Shown: positions 43,901-53,463 of the stretch, in pieces
How positions within the stretch are numbered: the first letter of the stretch is position 1
Layout: each line of letters begins with the position of its first letter
Program-made: the position numbers and the translations under genes
Source: UBA7359 sp963976795
GTDB lineage: Bacteria > Pseudomonadota > Gammaproteobacteria > Eutrophobiales > Eutrophobiaceae
DNA length: 64,000 nt
Assembly: GCA_963976795.1 (NCBI GenBank)
Contig: CAXBLT010000002.1
Location: 124,001-188,000, forward strand
Direction: 5' to 3'
The notes under the pieces: generated by a model
Databases searched by the model: none
Seen by the model: only the letters and a program-made list of their open reading frames with translations
What the model was told of the DNA's origin: nothing

Positions 43901-45593
43901 CCCATGACATTCTATAATTACCAATATTAATGACAATATCGCAGACCGAATCTAGCAATTGTTTTTCATCTGTAATATGAACCAGAGATTGATTACACCG
44001 GTTTAAGACCATCAAGGCGCGATTGGTTCTACTCAATAATGCTTCTGTTTGTTTAAGCTCGCTTATATCTCTGATAATGGAGAGAACACATTGTTCACCA
44101 TCATATTCAAATAACGAGGCCGAGAGGGAGCCCAAATAAAATTCTCCATTTTTTCTTTTAAGTTTGAACTCGTGATTACTGATATAACCTTGGGCCTTTA
44201 GTACTTTTGAGTATTCTTCTCTGTCCTTATTTAAAGACCAAAACCCTAACTCAAGGCTGGTCTTACCCAATACCTCTTCTTTAGTAAAAGCGGTTCTATC
44301 AACAAACCCTTTATTAACCTCAATCAGTGTTCCATCTTCGAGTCGTGTCATAATGATAACATCCGGACTGGTTCCTATAGCTGCGGATAAACATTTCTGA
44401 CTATTTTCAAAAGCTGCTTCAGTCTCTTTTTGCTGCGTTATATTAAACATCACACCACGTAATCTATTCGGGCAACCTGACTTATCCTTTGCCACATGAA
44501 CTAAATCTCTTATCCAAATGATCGCACCATCAGCGGCGATCATACGATATTCAAACTGATGCTCCATACCAAGTGCTGTTTGATTAAGACAGTATTGATA
44601 GCTAGCATCGCGATCATCTGGATGGATATGGTCTAACCAAAAATCTTTTTGATACCAGTCCTCTATAGGGTACCCTAATATTTTCATTGCTGGTTCACTA
44701 ACGAAGGTAAACAATAAATCAGGCAAACTCACTTCCCAGACAATTGCATCAATATCATTGATTAGTTCACTATATTGATGTTCTCTCTCTTTTAGAGCAG
44801 CTTCTGTTTGTTTGCGTGCAGTAATATCACGAGTTACTGCAAGGTGTTCAAAAACGATACCGGAACTATTTTTCACTGGACAGGCTTGCGTTTCCATCCA
44901 TCTGCGCGTACCTTTTAGACTGATAATTTCAAATTCAAAGGCAACTGTTTCTCCGGAAAACACACGTTGATTTAAAAAAATAAAAAGTTCTCGATGTTCT
45001 TCTGCAACTAAATCATAAACACATAGCCCCTTTACCTGCTGCAATGAATCAGCTTCTATCATTGCCAGTCCAGCAGCATTCATGTAAATCAATTCGCCAT
45101 CTTTCCCAATCTGTTTGAAGCACTCGGGTTGCAGCTCAATCAAATGTTGAAATTTTTGATAGCTGAATTCAATCTCTTTAAATAATTTTCGTTCTTCTAA
45201 TGTCTGATTAGTTATATCTTGAATAAAGCAATAATGACTTACCGGTGATTCTTCATTACCTAATCCCTTGACCATAACAAGATGCTGATAAAAAACTGTT
45301 CCTGTTTTGCGTAGACCACGAATATTTATTTCAGATCGTCCCAGCTCTGACATTTCATTACAGGCATTTTCCGCTAAAGCAAGATCATCCGGATGAATAG
45401 TATCTTTCCAACACATCCCCATCATATCCTGAGCTTGATAACCATATACCTCGGCATAAGCAGCATTGACATTGAGATGCTTGCCGTCCCTGTCTACACG
45501 AGCAATACTTTCATCTGTATTTTCAAAAATATCACTGACATTTGAAGACGATTCAAATTGTTGTTTTTTGGTTGAGTCTATTTTTTTGACCAT
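40935..45593 (-). CDS. Large PAS/GAF sensor with GGDEF and EAL domains
   Basis: A 1552-residue soluble cyclic-di-GMP protein. Reading along it: four PAS domains (about 20-130, 145-265, 270-390, 395-515), two GAF domains (about 525-690 and 705-865), two more PAS domains (about 870-990 and 995-1115), GGDEF (about 1125-1280) and EAL (about 1300-1545). The cyclase site LGGDEF is intact and preceded by an inhibitory site RKRD. The EAL motif reads ELL, but DDFGSG and FEITET are present, so phosphodiesterase activity is likely. No membrane segments or signal peptide are seen. Six PAS and two GAF modules imply several inputs (redox, light, small ligands), none identified. It has no obvious operon partners. 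Confidence 0.9.
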   Translation of the reverse strand: MVKKIDSTKKQQFESSSNVSDIFENTDESIARVDRDGKHLNVNAAYAEVYGYQAQDMMGMCWKDTIHPDDLALAENACNEMSELGRSEINIRGLRKTGTVFYQHLVMVKGLGNEESPVSHYCFIQDITNQTLEERKLFKEIEFSYQKFQHLIELQPECFKQIGKDGELIYMNAAGLAMIEADSLQQVKGLCVYDLVAEEHRELFIFLNQRVFSGETVAFEFEIISLKGTRRWMETQACPVKNSSGIVFEHLAVTRDITARKQTEAALKEREHQYSELINDIDAIVWEVSLPDLLFTFVSEPAMKILGYPIEDWYQKDFWLDHIHPDDRDASYQYCLNQTALGMEHQFEYRMIAADGAIIWIRDLVHVAKDKSGCPNRLRGVMFNITQQKETEAAFENSQKCLSAAIGTSPDVIIMTRLEDGTLIEVNKGFVDRTAFTKEEVLGKTSLELGFWSLNKDREEYSKVLKAQGYISNHEFKLKRKNGEFYLGSLSASLFEYDGEQCVLSIIRDISELKQTEALLSRTNRALMVLNRCNQSLVHITDEKQLLDSVCDIVINIGNYRMSWVGFTEQGEANKLIPMAISGFSNSYLDNFFPWDDKSGGRGPAGVCIRTNQSYICRDTSTDPSFTPWRKLAIERGYASMIALPLSIEDKSIGCFLIYSTEVNAFDVEEVKLLEHLAENLSYGIQTIRVKEKNKKVEELLKLENEIFQIIYLNPPFNELCCQVINKIEQSLVDVKCSILLLDEKDKRLWSIAAPSLPAAYIKAIDGVEIGPDVGSCGTAAFFNKTIIVPDIKNDPLWKDYSELALTYNLKSSYSVPIRATDGGVIGTFGNYFHTVQESAANVSLMEHIAQILGGVFERDKIATALRESEERFGLAMEGANDGLWDWKINSNYIYYSPRWKSMLGYESDDIPNVIDAYKELLHPDDVEKTFTLFNDYISGRRNKYSIEYRMRHQDGHYVDILSRGFGVKNNKGEMIRLVGTHVDISEQKRISAALTASEIRFRRLYDDTPAIFFNVAQDGTIITVNKYGAKHLGYDVDELRGKNVTTIIHKNDIQTSREKIKQCFEVPDVVHRWDLQKVHKNGQVIRVRESVRVVNDAHGESTLFIACEDISEAFRLSEELSYQATHDALTGLVNRSEFERRLQRVIEANQSMNAEHAICYLDLDQFKVINDTCGHLAGDELLRQLSELLFSQVRKRDTLARLGGDEFGVLMEHCDIAHARRVTDSLRAIVEEFRFVWQDKKFSIGVSIGLVPISIELGNVNEVLSAADAACYAAKDAGRNRVHIYSVDDKQVSQHRGEMKWVARINQALEDDLFTLYYQKIVPIDQSKSHGDHYELLIRMAGKEGEVIPPGAFLPAAERFGLSTKIDHWVVNSAFSWLAMHPAKQKKLELCTINLSGQTLGNDGFMEYLINKLDENLVVPSKICFEITETSAIANLANAIRFIKKIREKGCRFALDDFGSGVSSFAYLKNLPVDYLKIDGAFVRDIKTDRIDRAMVKSINEIGQIMGKKTIAEFVENDAVLQELKKIGVDYAQGYGIAKPRALRRRKRTVN

Positions 45594-46014
45594 GGCGATT
45601 TATAACTGGTGTACTACACCAGAATGTTTTCCTTAAATGTTATTTCATGCACAATCCTGTGTAACCATTATCAGGACGATCTGTAATAAAATGTTACTTA
45701 ACTATAAATGTAGTTATATTGCTACACTTAAGCTTAATTTAAAATGTTCTGTAGTACACATATGAATTACAACTACAGCATCTGTGCTAGAGACCGATAA
45801 ACATCTATAGAACGGCTTAATTTCAATCATTTACATCTATTGAGGGAAGAAAATAACTAATATTTTCAAAAGCTTACGAAAAGACTCTGGTATCGCAAAT
45901 CGATGTTTAGACCTTATGACTAAAGCTAATAAACTTTTAACAAACAGTCGGCATATAACTGAAATATAACTAATTAACTAATTAACTAATTAACTCACTA
46001 GGTCTCAGGGAATC
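45594..46014. other. Divergent intergenic region upstream of pyk
   Basis: About 420 AT-rich bases between the large sensor gene and pyruvate kinase. No gene or convincing regulator box was seen apart from a short tandem repeat near pyk. Promoters for both flanking genes should be here. Confidence 0.5.
45967..45995. repeat. Tandem octamer repeat upstream of pyk
   Basis: Three perfect copies of TAACTAAT followed by a partial fourth (TAACT), ending 19 bases before the pyk ATG. Copy number could vary by slippage and alter leader length or spacing. Confidence 0.8.
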
Positions 46015-47472
46015 ATGTCAATAATTACTCAAATTAACTTATTAAAAAAACGGCGTACCAAGATAATCGCTACTTTGGGTCCAGCAAGCAGTGAACCTGA
46101 GCAAATCCGCAAGTTGATCAATGCGGGCGTCAATGTCTTTCGTCAAAACATGTCTCACGGAGACCATAGTTACCATAAAGAAACCTATGTCCGGATCCGT
46201 GAAATAGCCATTGAATTGGATCAACCGGTCGGTATTTTGGCGGACCTTTGTGGGCCTAAAATAAGAACAGGGAAATTCAAGAAGGGTAGTATTGAATTAA
46301 AAAATAATGAATCTGTCATCGTCACAACACGCGATGTTGAAGGGAAACCCGGTCTTATCCCTTCACAATATTCTTCACTGGCCAATGATGTAGAACCTGA
46401 AGACAGGATATTACTAGCCGACGGAACACTGGAGTTAGAAGTCGATAGTATTGAAGGCACAGAAATTTCTTGCACTGTTATCTACGGGGGTACATTAGGT
46501 AACCATAAGGGCATAAATTTACCCGGTGTAAAAGTATCAGCACCCTCGCTTACTGAAAAAGATAAAGCAGATGCAAAACTAGCACTTGAGTTGGGAGTCG
46601 ATTTCCTAGCACTCTCCTTCGTGCGTTCAGCAGAAGATATTTTTGACTTAAAAGAATTAATACAATCGCATAACAGTAGCGCACGTATCATTGCAAAAAT
46701 AGAAAAGCCAGAGGCGTTAGATGAAGCAAGTGCAATCCTCGATGCCGCTGATGGTATTATGGTTGCACGCGGCGATTTAGGTGTTGAACTCAACCCTGAG
46801 CAAGTACCGGTTGCACAGCATCAATTGATCGATCTAGCCCGTAAAAAATTCAAACCTGTCATAGTTGCAACTCAAATGCTCGAATCCATGATTGAAAATG
46901 CACGCCCAACGCGAGCAGAGGTAACTGATGTTGCCTATGCAGTAACACTGGGAACAGATGCAATCATGTTATCCGGTGAAACAGCGGTCGGCGCTTTTCC
47001 AATAGAAGCAGTAAAAATGATGGATCGTGTTGCACGGCATACAGAGTCTTATCTTTGGGCTCACGGTGCTTATAGTGCGAAACTTCCTGATAGCAGTCAT
47101 TCAAAAGTAGCAATGTCTGTCTGGGACGCCGTCGCAAATTCAATGGCCCAAATGGCACAAGATCTTAAAGTACATGCGGTTGTTGTTATTTCACAAAGTG
47201 GCATGTCAGCAGCAACGATGAGCTCAGCAAGACCAGCCGCCCCCGTTGTAGCAATCACTAATCACCCTGATATTTGCCGAAAAATGGCAATGCTATGGGG
47301 GGTGATCCCCGTCCTTTCGGAGAATGCTGGAAAGTCTAATCCTAACGTACTAGCAAGAAAGATAGTGCTTGATGAAGGTTTGGCTTTAGTTGGAGAAAAG
47401 ATACTGCTTGTGCGTGGTTTTCACAGCGATAAAGCATTGAACACACCTTCAGTCAGCGTAATCACTATCTAG
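46015..47472 (+). CDS. pyk: Pyruvate kinase
   Basis: Converts phosphoenolpyruvate and ADP to pyruvate and ATP. It has 485 residues. Conserved segments: KIIATLGPASSEPEQIRKLI, GVNVFRQNMSHGDHSYH, LADLCGPKIRTGKF, the signature RIIAKIEKPEALDEA with the catalytic lysine, and PVIVATQMLESMI...PTRAEVTDVA. The C-terminal allosteric domain is complete (KVHAVVVISQSGMSAATMS). The usual FRLNFSHG reads FRQNMSHG here. CAGGGA lies upstream of the ATG. It converges with the DUF934 gene after 19 bases. Confidence 0.96.
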   Translation: MSIITQINLLKKRRTKIIATLGPASSEPEQIRKLINAGVNVFRQNMSHGDHSYHKETYVRIREIAIELDQPVGILADLCGPKIRTGKFKKGSIELKNNESVIVTTRDVEGKPGLIPSQYSSLANDVEPEDRILLADGTLELEVDSIEGTEISCTVIYGGTLGNHKGINLPGVKVSAPSLTEKDKADAKLALELGVDFLALSFVRSAEDIFDLKELIQSHNSSARIIAKIEKPEALDEASAILDAADGIMVARGDLGVELNPEQVPVAQHQLIDLARKKFKPVIVATQMLESMIENARPTRAEVTDVAYAVTLGTDAIMLSGETAVGAFPIEAVKMMDRVARHTESYLWAHGAYSAKLPDSSHSKVAMSVWDAVANSMAQMAQDLKVHAVVVISQSGMSAATMSSARPAAPVVAITNHPDICRKMAMLWGVIPVLSENAGKSNPNVLARKIVLDEGLALVGEKILLVRGFHSDKALNTPSVSVITI

Positions 47473-47491
47473 TTTTGTATCCAACTATAAA

Positions 47492-47980
47492 CTATCTTAA
47501 TTTATATATTGGAACAGCATCATCTGCTGCAGCCTGATAACGCACAGAAAAATCATTAAAGCTTTTCAATGCTTCTTCAGCATCTTTACCCTCACTCACT
47601 TCAAAACAATCGATGCCACATCTCATCATGAAGAACATTTGATCGCGTAATACGTTGCCAATCGCGCGTAATTCACCCTTGAAACCATATCGGTCGCGTA
47701 ACATTCTTGCATGGGTATAGGATCGACCATCTTTAAACGCCGGAAAATCGAGGCCAATAATTGAAAAATGTTCCAGATCACCAGACACTTCTTCTGTCTC
47801 AACATCACCGTCAATCCAGACAGCATGTGTTGAATCTTGTTTTAATAGCTCATCACGATTCGATTGCCAATACGAAATAGGTAAAATGACATTCCCTTCG
47901 GGAATTGTCGCGGCGTCATCTAAATCACGCACAATGTTCCAATCATCTTCACTAATCTTTTTATCTTTAATTATTCGCAT
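47492..47980 (-). CDS. DUF934 protein linked to sulfite reductase
   Basis: A 162-residue DUF934 protein. The family is nearly always encoded beside a CysI-type sulfite reductase and is thought to assist it, but its chemistry is not established. The conserved stretch SIIGLDFPAFKDGRSYTHARMLRDRYGFKGELRAIGNVLRDQMFFMMRCGID is readable in parts around residues 72-122. Its start overlaps the end of the reductase gene by 14 bases. The cysH gene that often follows is not present in this window. Confidence 0.9.
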   Translation of the reverse strand: MRIIKDKKISEDDWNIVRDLDDAATIPEGNVILPISYWQSNRDELLKQDSTHAVWIDGDVETEEVSGDLEHFSIIGLDFPAFKDGRSYTHARMLRDRYGFKGELRAIGNVLRDQMFFMMRCGIDCFEVSEGKDAEEALKSFNDFSVRYQAAADDAVPIYKLR

Positions 47981-49652
47981 AAGCTTTTTCCTTCACTGCT
48001 GTCTTCGGGTAAACACGATCCTTGAATGGTGAAATACCAACACGACGATAAGTGTCCAGAAAACGTTCCTCATCCTGTCGCTGTTCAACATAGACATCAA
48101 GCAGTTGACTAATCACATCGGCAACTTCTTCCTTCGCGATAGATGGTCCGAGACGATCGCCCAGACAAGCATCTTTTTCGGCAGAGCCTCCGAGTGTTAA
48201 CTGATAAAACTCCTCGTCTTTTTTCCTAACACCGAGAATACCGATATGCCCTACGTGATGATGCCCACAGGCATTCATACACCCAGACATCTTGATCTTT
48301 AGATCGCCAATATCGTGCAAATAATCAATATCATCGAATCTTTCGTTAATTTGTTTGGCGATGGGGATGGAACCGGCATTTGCCAGAGCACAAAAATCCA
48401 GACCAGGACAACAGATCATATCTGTCAACAAACCTATATTTGCCGTTGCCAGATTTTTTTTAGAAAGCGCTTCCCAAAGAGAAAATAAATCACTCTGCTT
48501 AACATTTGGTAAAACCAGGTTTTGATCATGCGTTACTACCACTTCACCAAAACTATATTGATCAGCAAGTGCAGCAATATGATCCATTTGTTCATCTGTT
48601 GCATCACCAGGCGCAATACCGGGTGCTTTTAAAGAAATAACTACAGCTTTATAACCTGCAACCCGATGGGTAAACAGGTTGCGTTTTGCCCAATTCGAAA
48701 AAGCTTTATTTGATTTTTCTGCTTCATTAAAACTCTTGTCATCAGTTGCATTCTTATCATAATCGGGAGAAGTAAAAAATCCTTTGACGCGATCGATCTC
48801 TTTTTGGTCAAGTTTTAAAACACTATCTTTTATATGCGACCATTCTTCCTCAACTTGTCGGGTGAACTCCTCTTTACCGAGATCGTTGACTAATATTTTG
48901 ATACGAGCTCGATACATATTATCTCTACGACCAAACCGATTGTAGACACGCAATATCGCTTCAAGATAAGACAGCAAATCTTGCTTCTCCAGGAACGGTC
49001 TGATACTTGGCCCGATAAACGGTGTACGACCTAAACCACCACCGACAATCACATTAAAACCAATTTCGCCCGCATCATTTTTTACCAGATAAAGACCGAT
49101 ATCATGTACTTTAACGGCAGCACGATCATCTGTTGCACCTGAAACGGCGATCTTGAATTTTCTGGGTAAGAATGAAAACTCAGGATGAAATGTGGACCAT
49201 TGTCGAATTATTTCACAATAAGGTCTTGGATCTTCTAACTCATCTTCCGCAATACCCGCAAACTGATCTGAGGTCGTATTGCGAATGTCATTGCCACTGG
49301 TCTGAATCGCATGCATTTCAACACTGGCAAGATCGGCCAGGATATCAGGCACCGCTTCGAGCGCCGGCCAATTAAATTGAACATTCTGCCGAGTACTGAA
49401 ATGAGCATAATTCTTGTCATACTTTCTGGAAATATGGGCCAACATCCTTAATTGGTCGCTTGATAGCAAACCATAAGGAATCGCGACCCTGAGCATTGGG
49501 GCATATCGTTGAACATAAAGTCCATTCATCAACCTTAGTGGACGATATTCTTCCTCTGTCAATTTCCCCGCTAAAAATCGCTCGGTTTGGTCACGGAATT
49601 GGGCCACTCGTTCATCAACGATGGTCTGATCGTAATTATCGTACTTGTACAT
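47967..49652 (-). CDS. cysI: Sulfite reductase hemoprotein (nitrite/sulfite reductase family)
   Basis: Six-electron reduction of sulfite to sulfide for cysteine synthesis. It has 561 residues. The siroheme/[4Fe-4S] cysteines are Cys415 and Cys421 in CCPGLDFCALA and Cys458 and Cys462 in SGCMNACGHHHVGH. The paired half-domains (STRQNVQFNW near 86-95 and GGGLGRTP near 204-211) are typical. The linked DUF934 gene favours sulfite over nitrite as substrate, although a nitrate reductase gene lies 13 kb away. A long 520-base region separates it from the next gene upstream. Confidence 0.88.
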   Translation of the reverse strand: MYKYDNYDQTIVDERVAQFRDQTERFLAGKLTEEEYRPLRLMNGLYVQRYAPMLRVAIPYGLLSSDQLRMLAHISRKYDKNYAHFSTRQNVQFNWPALEAVPDILADLASVEMHAIQTSGNDIRNTTSDQFAGIAEDELEDPRPYCEIIRQWSTFHPEFSFLPRKFKIAVSGATDDRAAVKVHDIGLYLVKNDAGEIGFNVIVGGGLGRTPFIGPSIRPFLEKQDLLSYLEAILRVYNRFGRRDNMYRARIKILVNDLGKEEFTRQVEEEWSHIKDSVLKLDQKEIDRVKGFFTSPDYDKNATDDKSFNEAEKSNKAFSNWAKRNLFTHRVAGYKAVVISLKAPGIAPGDATDEQMDHIAALADQYSFGEVVVTHDQNLVLPNVKQSDLFSLWEALSKKNLATANIGLLTDMICCPGLDFCALANAGSIPIAKQINERFDDIDYLHDIGDLKIKMSGCMNACGHHHVGHIGILGVRKKDEEFYQLTLGGSAEKDACLGDRLGPSIAKEEVADVISQLLDVYVEQRQDEERFLDTYRRVGISPFKDRVYPKTAVKEKAYANN

Positions 49653-50176
49653 ATGATTGGTGTAAGTCCTACAGTTTTAACGGATGCGAAAGATACCAGT
49701 AAGTTTTAAGACGGAAAAGGAATGGATTTTACTATATTTATTCGTAATTGTTATATAAAACAGCCACTATTTTCACTGCGTAGATAATAACTGAATTCGG
49801 TGTAAAACAAAGACTTTGGCGCTATTTATCCTTGATATGATTTTTAATATCGCTAAATGTAATCGTTCTAAATTCTGCTAAGGATATCAATTAGCCTACT
49901 TCATTACCCAGAGAACTGGTATTTTGAATAAACTATCTGGTTGCTGTCTTGATAAATAGATCAAACCATCGCCATAACGACACTCCAGAACTTTATTTCG
50001 ATTTTAATTAAAGTACTCAACTTATGTCCCTGCGACAAGTTAACCATGCTTAATATGACCTATATATTAGATAGTTACATAGTTTACTTAAATTTAAATA
50101 TCAAATGAAGAATGTGCCTTGCGATGAACCAGGCATATTTTAAGAGTTAATCTAAAAATAGCTGGTTTTATGAGTT
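49653..50176. other. Intergenic region upstream of the sulfite reductase gene
   Basis: About 520 AT-rich bases with no gene I can support. It should hold the reductase promoter and any CysB site. A symmetric TTGAT-N6-ATCAA occurs at 49949-49964, but its spacing is wrong for FNR. Confidence 0.5.
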
Positions 50177-51277
50177 TTAAGGCAGGTGTTCTTTCGCAAG
50201 ATAGTCGTGCGTACGCATTTCCTCTAATCGACTAATAGTTCTTTTGAAAGACTCTTGCAAACGACCTCCTATATATAAGGCATCCGGTTCTGCTGCCGCA
50301 GTAATAATCAACTTAACGTTTCGATCGTAAAACTCATCGACCAGTGTGATAAATCGTTTCGCAATATCATTAGCATAATCATCCATGATCGGAATATTGG
50401 CTAATAAGACTGTCTGATATTGCCTGGCGATTTCAATATAGTCTGCCGCACCTCTTGGCCCATCACAGATAGCCATAAAATCAAACCATATAACGCCGTC
50501 ACCACAACGTATTGTTTTGATAGGCCGCCCTTCAATTTCAAGCGTCCCCCCTTCTGTACCGGTATCAGGGCAAACATGAGTGAAGTCATTTTCCAACATC
50601 GCATTTGCATAACTATCGAGAGGAGAATGGTATATCTCCGCTTGATCAAGAAATTGCAATCGATAATCAATGCCTGAATCAACATTAACAATATCAGTAT
50701 ATTTTTTTAATAGATCAATCGCAGGTAAAAACCGCTCTCTTTGCAACCCACCTTGATATAATTTATCAGGATGCTGATTCGACGTGGTGACTAATACAAC
50801 ACCTCGTTCAAATAAAGCATCTAGCAAACCTGCTAATAACATTGCATCAGTTATATCTGAAACATGAAACTCATCAAAACAAAGCACTTGTGTTTTTCCT
50901 GCTATTCGATCCGCAACAATCTTCAACGGACTTTCTATATTACCAAGTGATTTAAGTTCTTTATGAACGCTCTGCATGAAACGATGAAAATGGATTCTTG
51001 TTTTTTTTTCAACAGGTAGACACTCATAAAAACAGTCCACCAAATACGTTTTACCTCGTCCAACACCACCCCAAAAATAGAGCCCTTTAACCGATTGTTG
51101 CGAACTTAATCCCAGACCAGATTTAATTCTATTTAGCAACCCACTCTCTTTCTTTAGTAACTCGCACAGTGAGTCATATAATTTTTGCAAATGCATGACG
51201 GCTACTTCCTGCGCTGGGTCGGTATTGAATCCTTTCAAGCCAAGATCATTTTTATATTTTTCTAATGGAGTCTGCAT
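50177..51277 (-). CDS. zapE: Cell-division ATPase ZapE (AFG1 family)
   Basis: A 366-residue AFG1/ZapE-type ATPase that acts at the FtsZ ring during constriction and under low oxygen or heat in E. coli. Walker A is GGVGRGKTYLVDCFYE; Walker B lies in VLCFDEFHVSDITDA; sensor segment VVLVTTSNQHPDKLYQGGLQRERFLPAI. The C-terminal ALYIGGRLQESFKRTISRLEEM is typical of the family. It stands alone and is divergent from the zinc-peptidase gene. Confidence 0.94.
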   Translation of the reverse strand: MQTPLEKYKNDLGLKGFNTDPAQEVAVMHLQKLYDSLCELLKKESGLLNRIKSGLGLSSQQSVKGLYFWGGVGRGKTYLVDCFYECLPVEKKTRIHFHRFMQSVHKELKSLGNIESPLKIVADRIAGKTQVLCFDEFHVSDITDAMLLAGLLDALFERGVVLVTTSNQHPDKLYQGGLQRERFLPAIDLLKKYTDIVNVDSGIDYRLQFLDQAEIYHSPLDSYANAMLENDFTHVCPDTGTEGGTLEIEGRPIKTIRCGDGVIWFDFMAICDGPRGAADYIEIARQYQTVLLANIPIMDDYANDIAKRFITLVDEFYDRNVKLIITAAAEPDALYIGGRLQESFKRTISRLEEMRTHDYLAKEHLP

Positions 51278-51367
51278 GTGTTATTAATTATTATGTATTT
51301 TGAACTCTGAAATTATTACTCTGTCACGTAAGCAACGATTAACTATAAATAATATCATGACCCGACC

Positions 51368-52054
51368 ATGCTGCCAGTAATAGTATTGTTACTATTAGTT
51401 ATTATTATTTTTCTACCTCAATTTTGGGTGCAGAGAGTAATAAAACAATACAGTCAAACAATAGAAGATCTCCCGGGAACAGGAGGAGAGCTTGCCCAAC
51501 ACCTTATCAAACGCTTTGAACTGGAAGGTGTCTCTGTTGAAAAAACAGATAATGGTAATGATCATTATGACCCAGAGTCAAAAACAATTCGCCTCTCGGA
51601 AAATAATCACGATGGAAAGTCATTAGCCGCTGTCACAATCGCGACGCATGAATTTGGCCATGCGTTACAACATCATACTAACTACAGACCTTTGTTACTG
51701 AGAACACAACTGGCGAAAAAAGCGGCCATCGCTGAAAAAATAGCCTCGTTTATTTTAGTCAGTCTGCCATTTACTTTGATCCTGGTAAAAATACCAGCTG
51801 TCACATTTGTTATGTTACTGGCAGGTCTAACCATTATGTGTCTACCCATAATTCTGCACCTCTTTACTTTACCTGTTGAGTTCGATGCCAGCTTTAATCG
51901 TGCCTTACCCGTATTGAGCGAAGGGAATTATATACCTGATTCAGCGATGCCCATAGCGAGAAAAATACTCTCTGCCGCAGCACTTACTTATGTATCAGCA
52001 TCTCTTGCTAGCCTGCTTAATTTTTATCGTTGGTGGGCGATACTTAAGCGTTAA
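51368..52054 (+). CDS. Membrane zinc metallopeptidase (YugP-like)
   Basis: A 228-residue membrane-bound protein of the YugP/neutral zinc metallopeptidase family. The zinc motif is HEFGHALQHH (HExxH with His94 and Glu95 region). Hydrophobic helices are at the N-terminus (about 2-18), in the middle (about 130-170) and near the C-terminus (about 200-222). Family members have the FTLPVEFDASFNRALPVL segment seen here. Physiological substrates are unknown. Confidence 0.85.
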   Translation: MLPVIVLLLLVIIIFLPQFWVQRVIKQYSQTIEDLPGTGGELAQHLIKRFELEGVSVEKTDNGNDHYDPESKTIRLSENNHDGKSLAAVTIATHEFGHALQHHTNYRPLLLRTQLAKKAAIAEKIASFILVSLPFTLILVKIPAVTFVMLLAGLTIMCLPIILHLFTLPVEFDASFNRALPVLSEGNYIPDSAMPIARKILSAAALTYVSASLASLLNFYRWWAILKR

Positions 52055-52083
52055 ATAAACCCGGGAATTAATTCAGATTCTAT

Positions 52084-53463
52084 TTAATTATTTGACTCAC
52101 TATCATCAGGCAGCGATCTATTAACAAGTTCTTCTGATAAACGCCGTTTTATCTTTAAGTCTCCCAGCTTTCTTATAGCTTCAACCTTTGCAATAAGGTT
52201 ACCTCTGCCATCGGTTAAACGCTTATATGCCGTGTCGTATGCAGACTGAGCCTTGCCTAGCTTATCTCCAATATCTTCCAGGGCAGTTACAAAGCCTGTA
52301 AATTTGTCGTACATATCACCCGCTTGCCTGGCTATTTCCCGGGCATTCTGGTTTTGATACTCATAACGCCACATATTCTGGATGACTTGAAGGTTCATAC
52401 TTAAAGTAGAAGGGCTGACGAGAAAGATGCCATTGTTAAAAGCGTCCTGAAATAGCTGCTCATCATTTTCAAATGCCAACATCAACGCCGGTTCTATAGC
52501 AACAAACATCAACACCATATCTAGCGAATTCACACCCACCAATTCATCATAGCTTTTGCCACGTAAATCACTGATATGTTTTCTTATTGACGTTAGATGG
52601 CTTTTAAGAGCCTGCTGTTTATCCTGTTCATCTACTGATGAGTAATAGCGTTCGTATGCATTTAATGAGACCTTCGAGTCAATAATAACGTCTCTTTTAT
52701 TTGGTAGATGGACAACGATATCAGGATAAAATAATTTGCCGGACTCGTCTCGGTAACTGCCCTGCACCTCATATTCTCGCCCATTTTTTAAACCCGAGTC
52801 TTCCAGTACTCTCTCTAGTATGACCTCTCCCCAATCTCCACGTTTCTTACTTTCGCCTTTTAATGCCTTGGTAAGATTTATTGCATCCGTGCTCATTCTT
52901 TCATTCAATGATTTTAAATTGGTAATTTCATGAAAGAGAGACAACCTGTCTTTAGTTTCTTTATCGTATACATCTTCAATCTTTTTACGAAAGTCACCCA
53001 ATTGTTCTCGCAAAGGATTTAGTACTTCACCAATGTTTAATTTATTTTGATCAGTAAACTTCTTACTCTTTTCTTCAAGGATTTTATTAGATAGGTTTTC
53101 AAAGGCATCTGTCATTTTGTTTTCAGCTTGTTCCAGCAAAACCATTTTTTCTTCGGTTGCCTTTCTTTCTTCATCAAGCTTTGTGTACAGTTCTGCAATG
53201 GTAACCTTGTTATTCTCTACATCTTTCTGCAAATATTTATTTGTATTCTCTCGCTCCCGAATGGCATTGTTAAGTTCCTCTATACGTGAATCTTTATTAT
53301 TTGTACGTTCCTCTTCTACTGCCAAGTTTCGTTTTAGCTCATTATTACTATCAGATAACTTGAGCATTTTGCTTCTGTACATTAGCCACACAACGGCTAA
53401 TCCAGAGACAAAGCCCAGGATCACCGCCTGCAAAGTATAGTCATTTATTAATAATTCAATCAT
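52084..53463 (-). CDS. rmuC: DNA recombination protein RmuC
   Basis: A 459-residue RmuC protein, reported to limit recombination at inverted repeats and built around a nuclease-like fold. A single N-terminal membrane helix (about 12-29) is followed by a long coiled coil (about 30-200). The RmuC domain then begins with KGESKKRGDWGEVILERVLEDSGL and contains YPDIVVHLPNKRDVIIDSKVSLNAYERY. The C-terminal region is charged. It converges with the zinc-peptidase gene. Confidence 0.93.
   Translation of the reverse strand: MIELLINDYTLQAVILGFVSGLAVVWLMYRSKMLKLSDSNNELKRNLAVEEERTNNKDSRIEELNNAIRERENTNKYLQKDVENNKVTIAELYTKLDEERKATEEKMVLLEQAENKMTDAFENLSNKILEEKSKKFTDQNKLNIGEVLNPLREQLGDFRKKIEDVYDKETKDRLSLFHEITNLKSLNERMSTDAINLTKALKGESKKRGDWGEVILERVLEDSGLKNGREYEVQGSYRDESGKLFYPDIVVHLPNKRDVIIDSKVSLNAYERYYSSVDEQDKQQALKSHLTSIRKHISDLRGKSYDELVGVNSLDMVLMFVAIEPALMLAFENDEQLFQDAFNNGIFLVSPSTLSMNLQVIQNMWRYEYQNQNAREIARQAGDMYDKFTGFVTALEDIGDKLGKAQSAYDTAYKRLTDGRGNLIAKVEAIRKLGDLKIKRRLSEELVNRSLPDDSESNN

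Noticed and set aside
49949..49964. FNR box upstream of the sulfite reductase gene
   Set aside because: TTGAT and ATCAA are separated by six bases rather than four.
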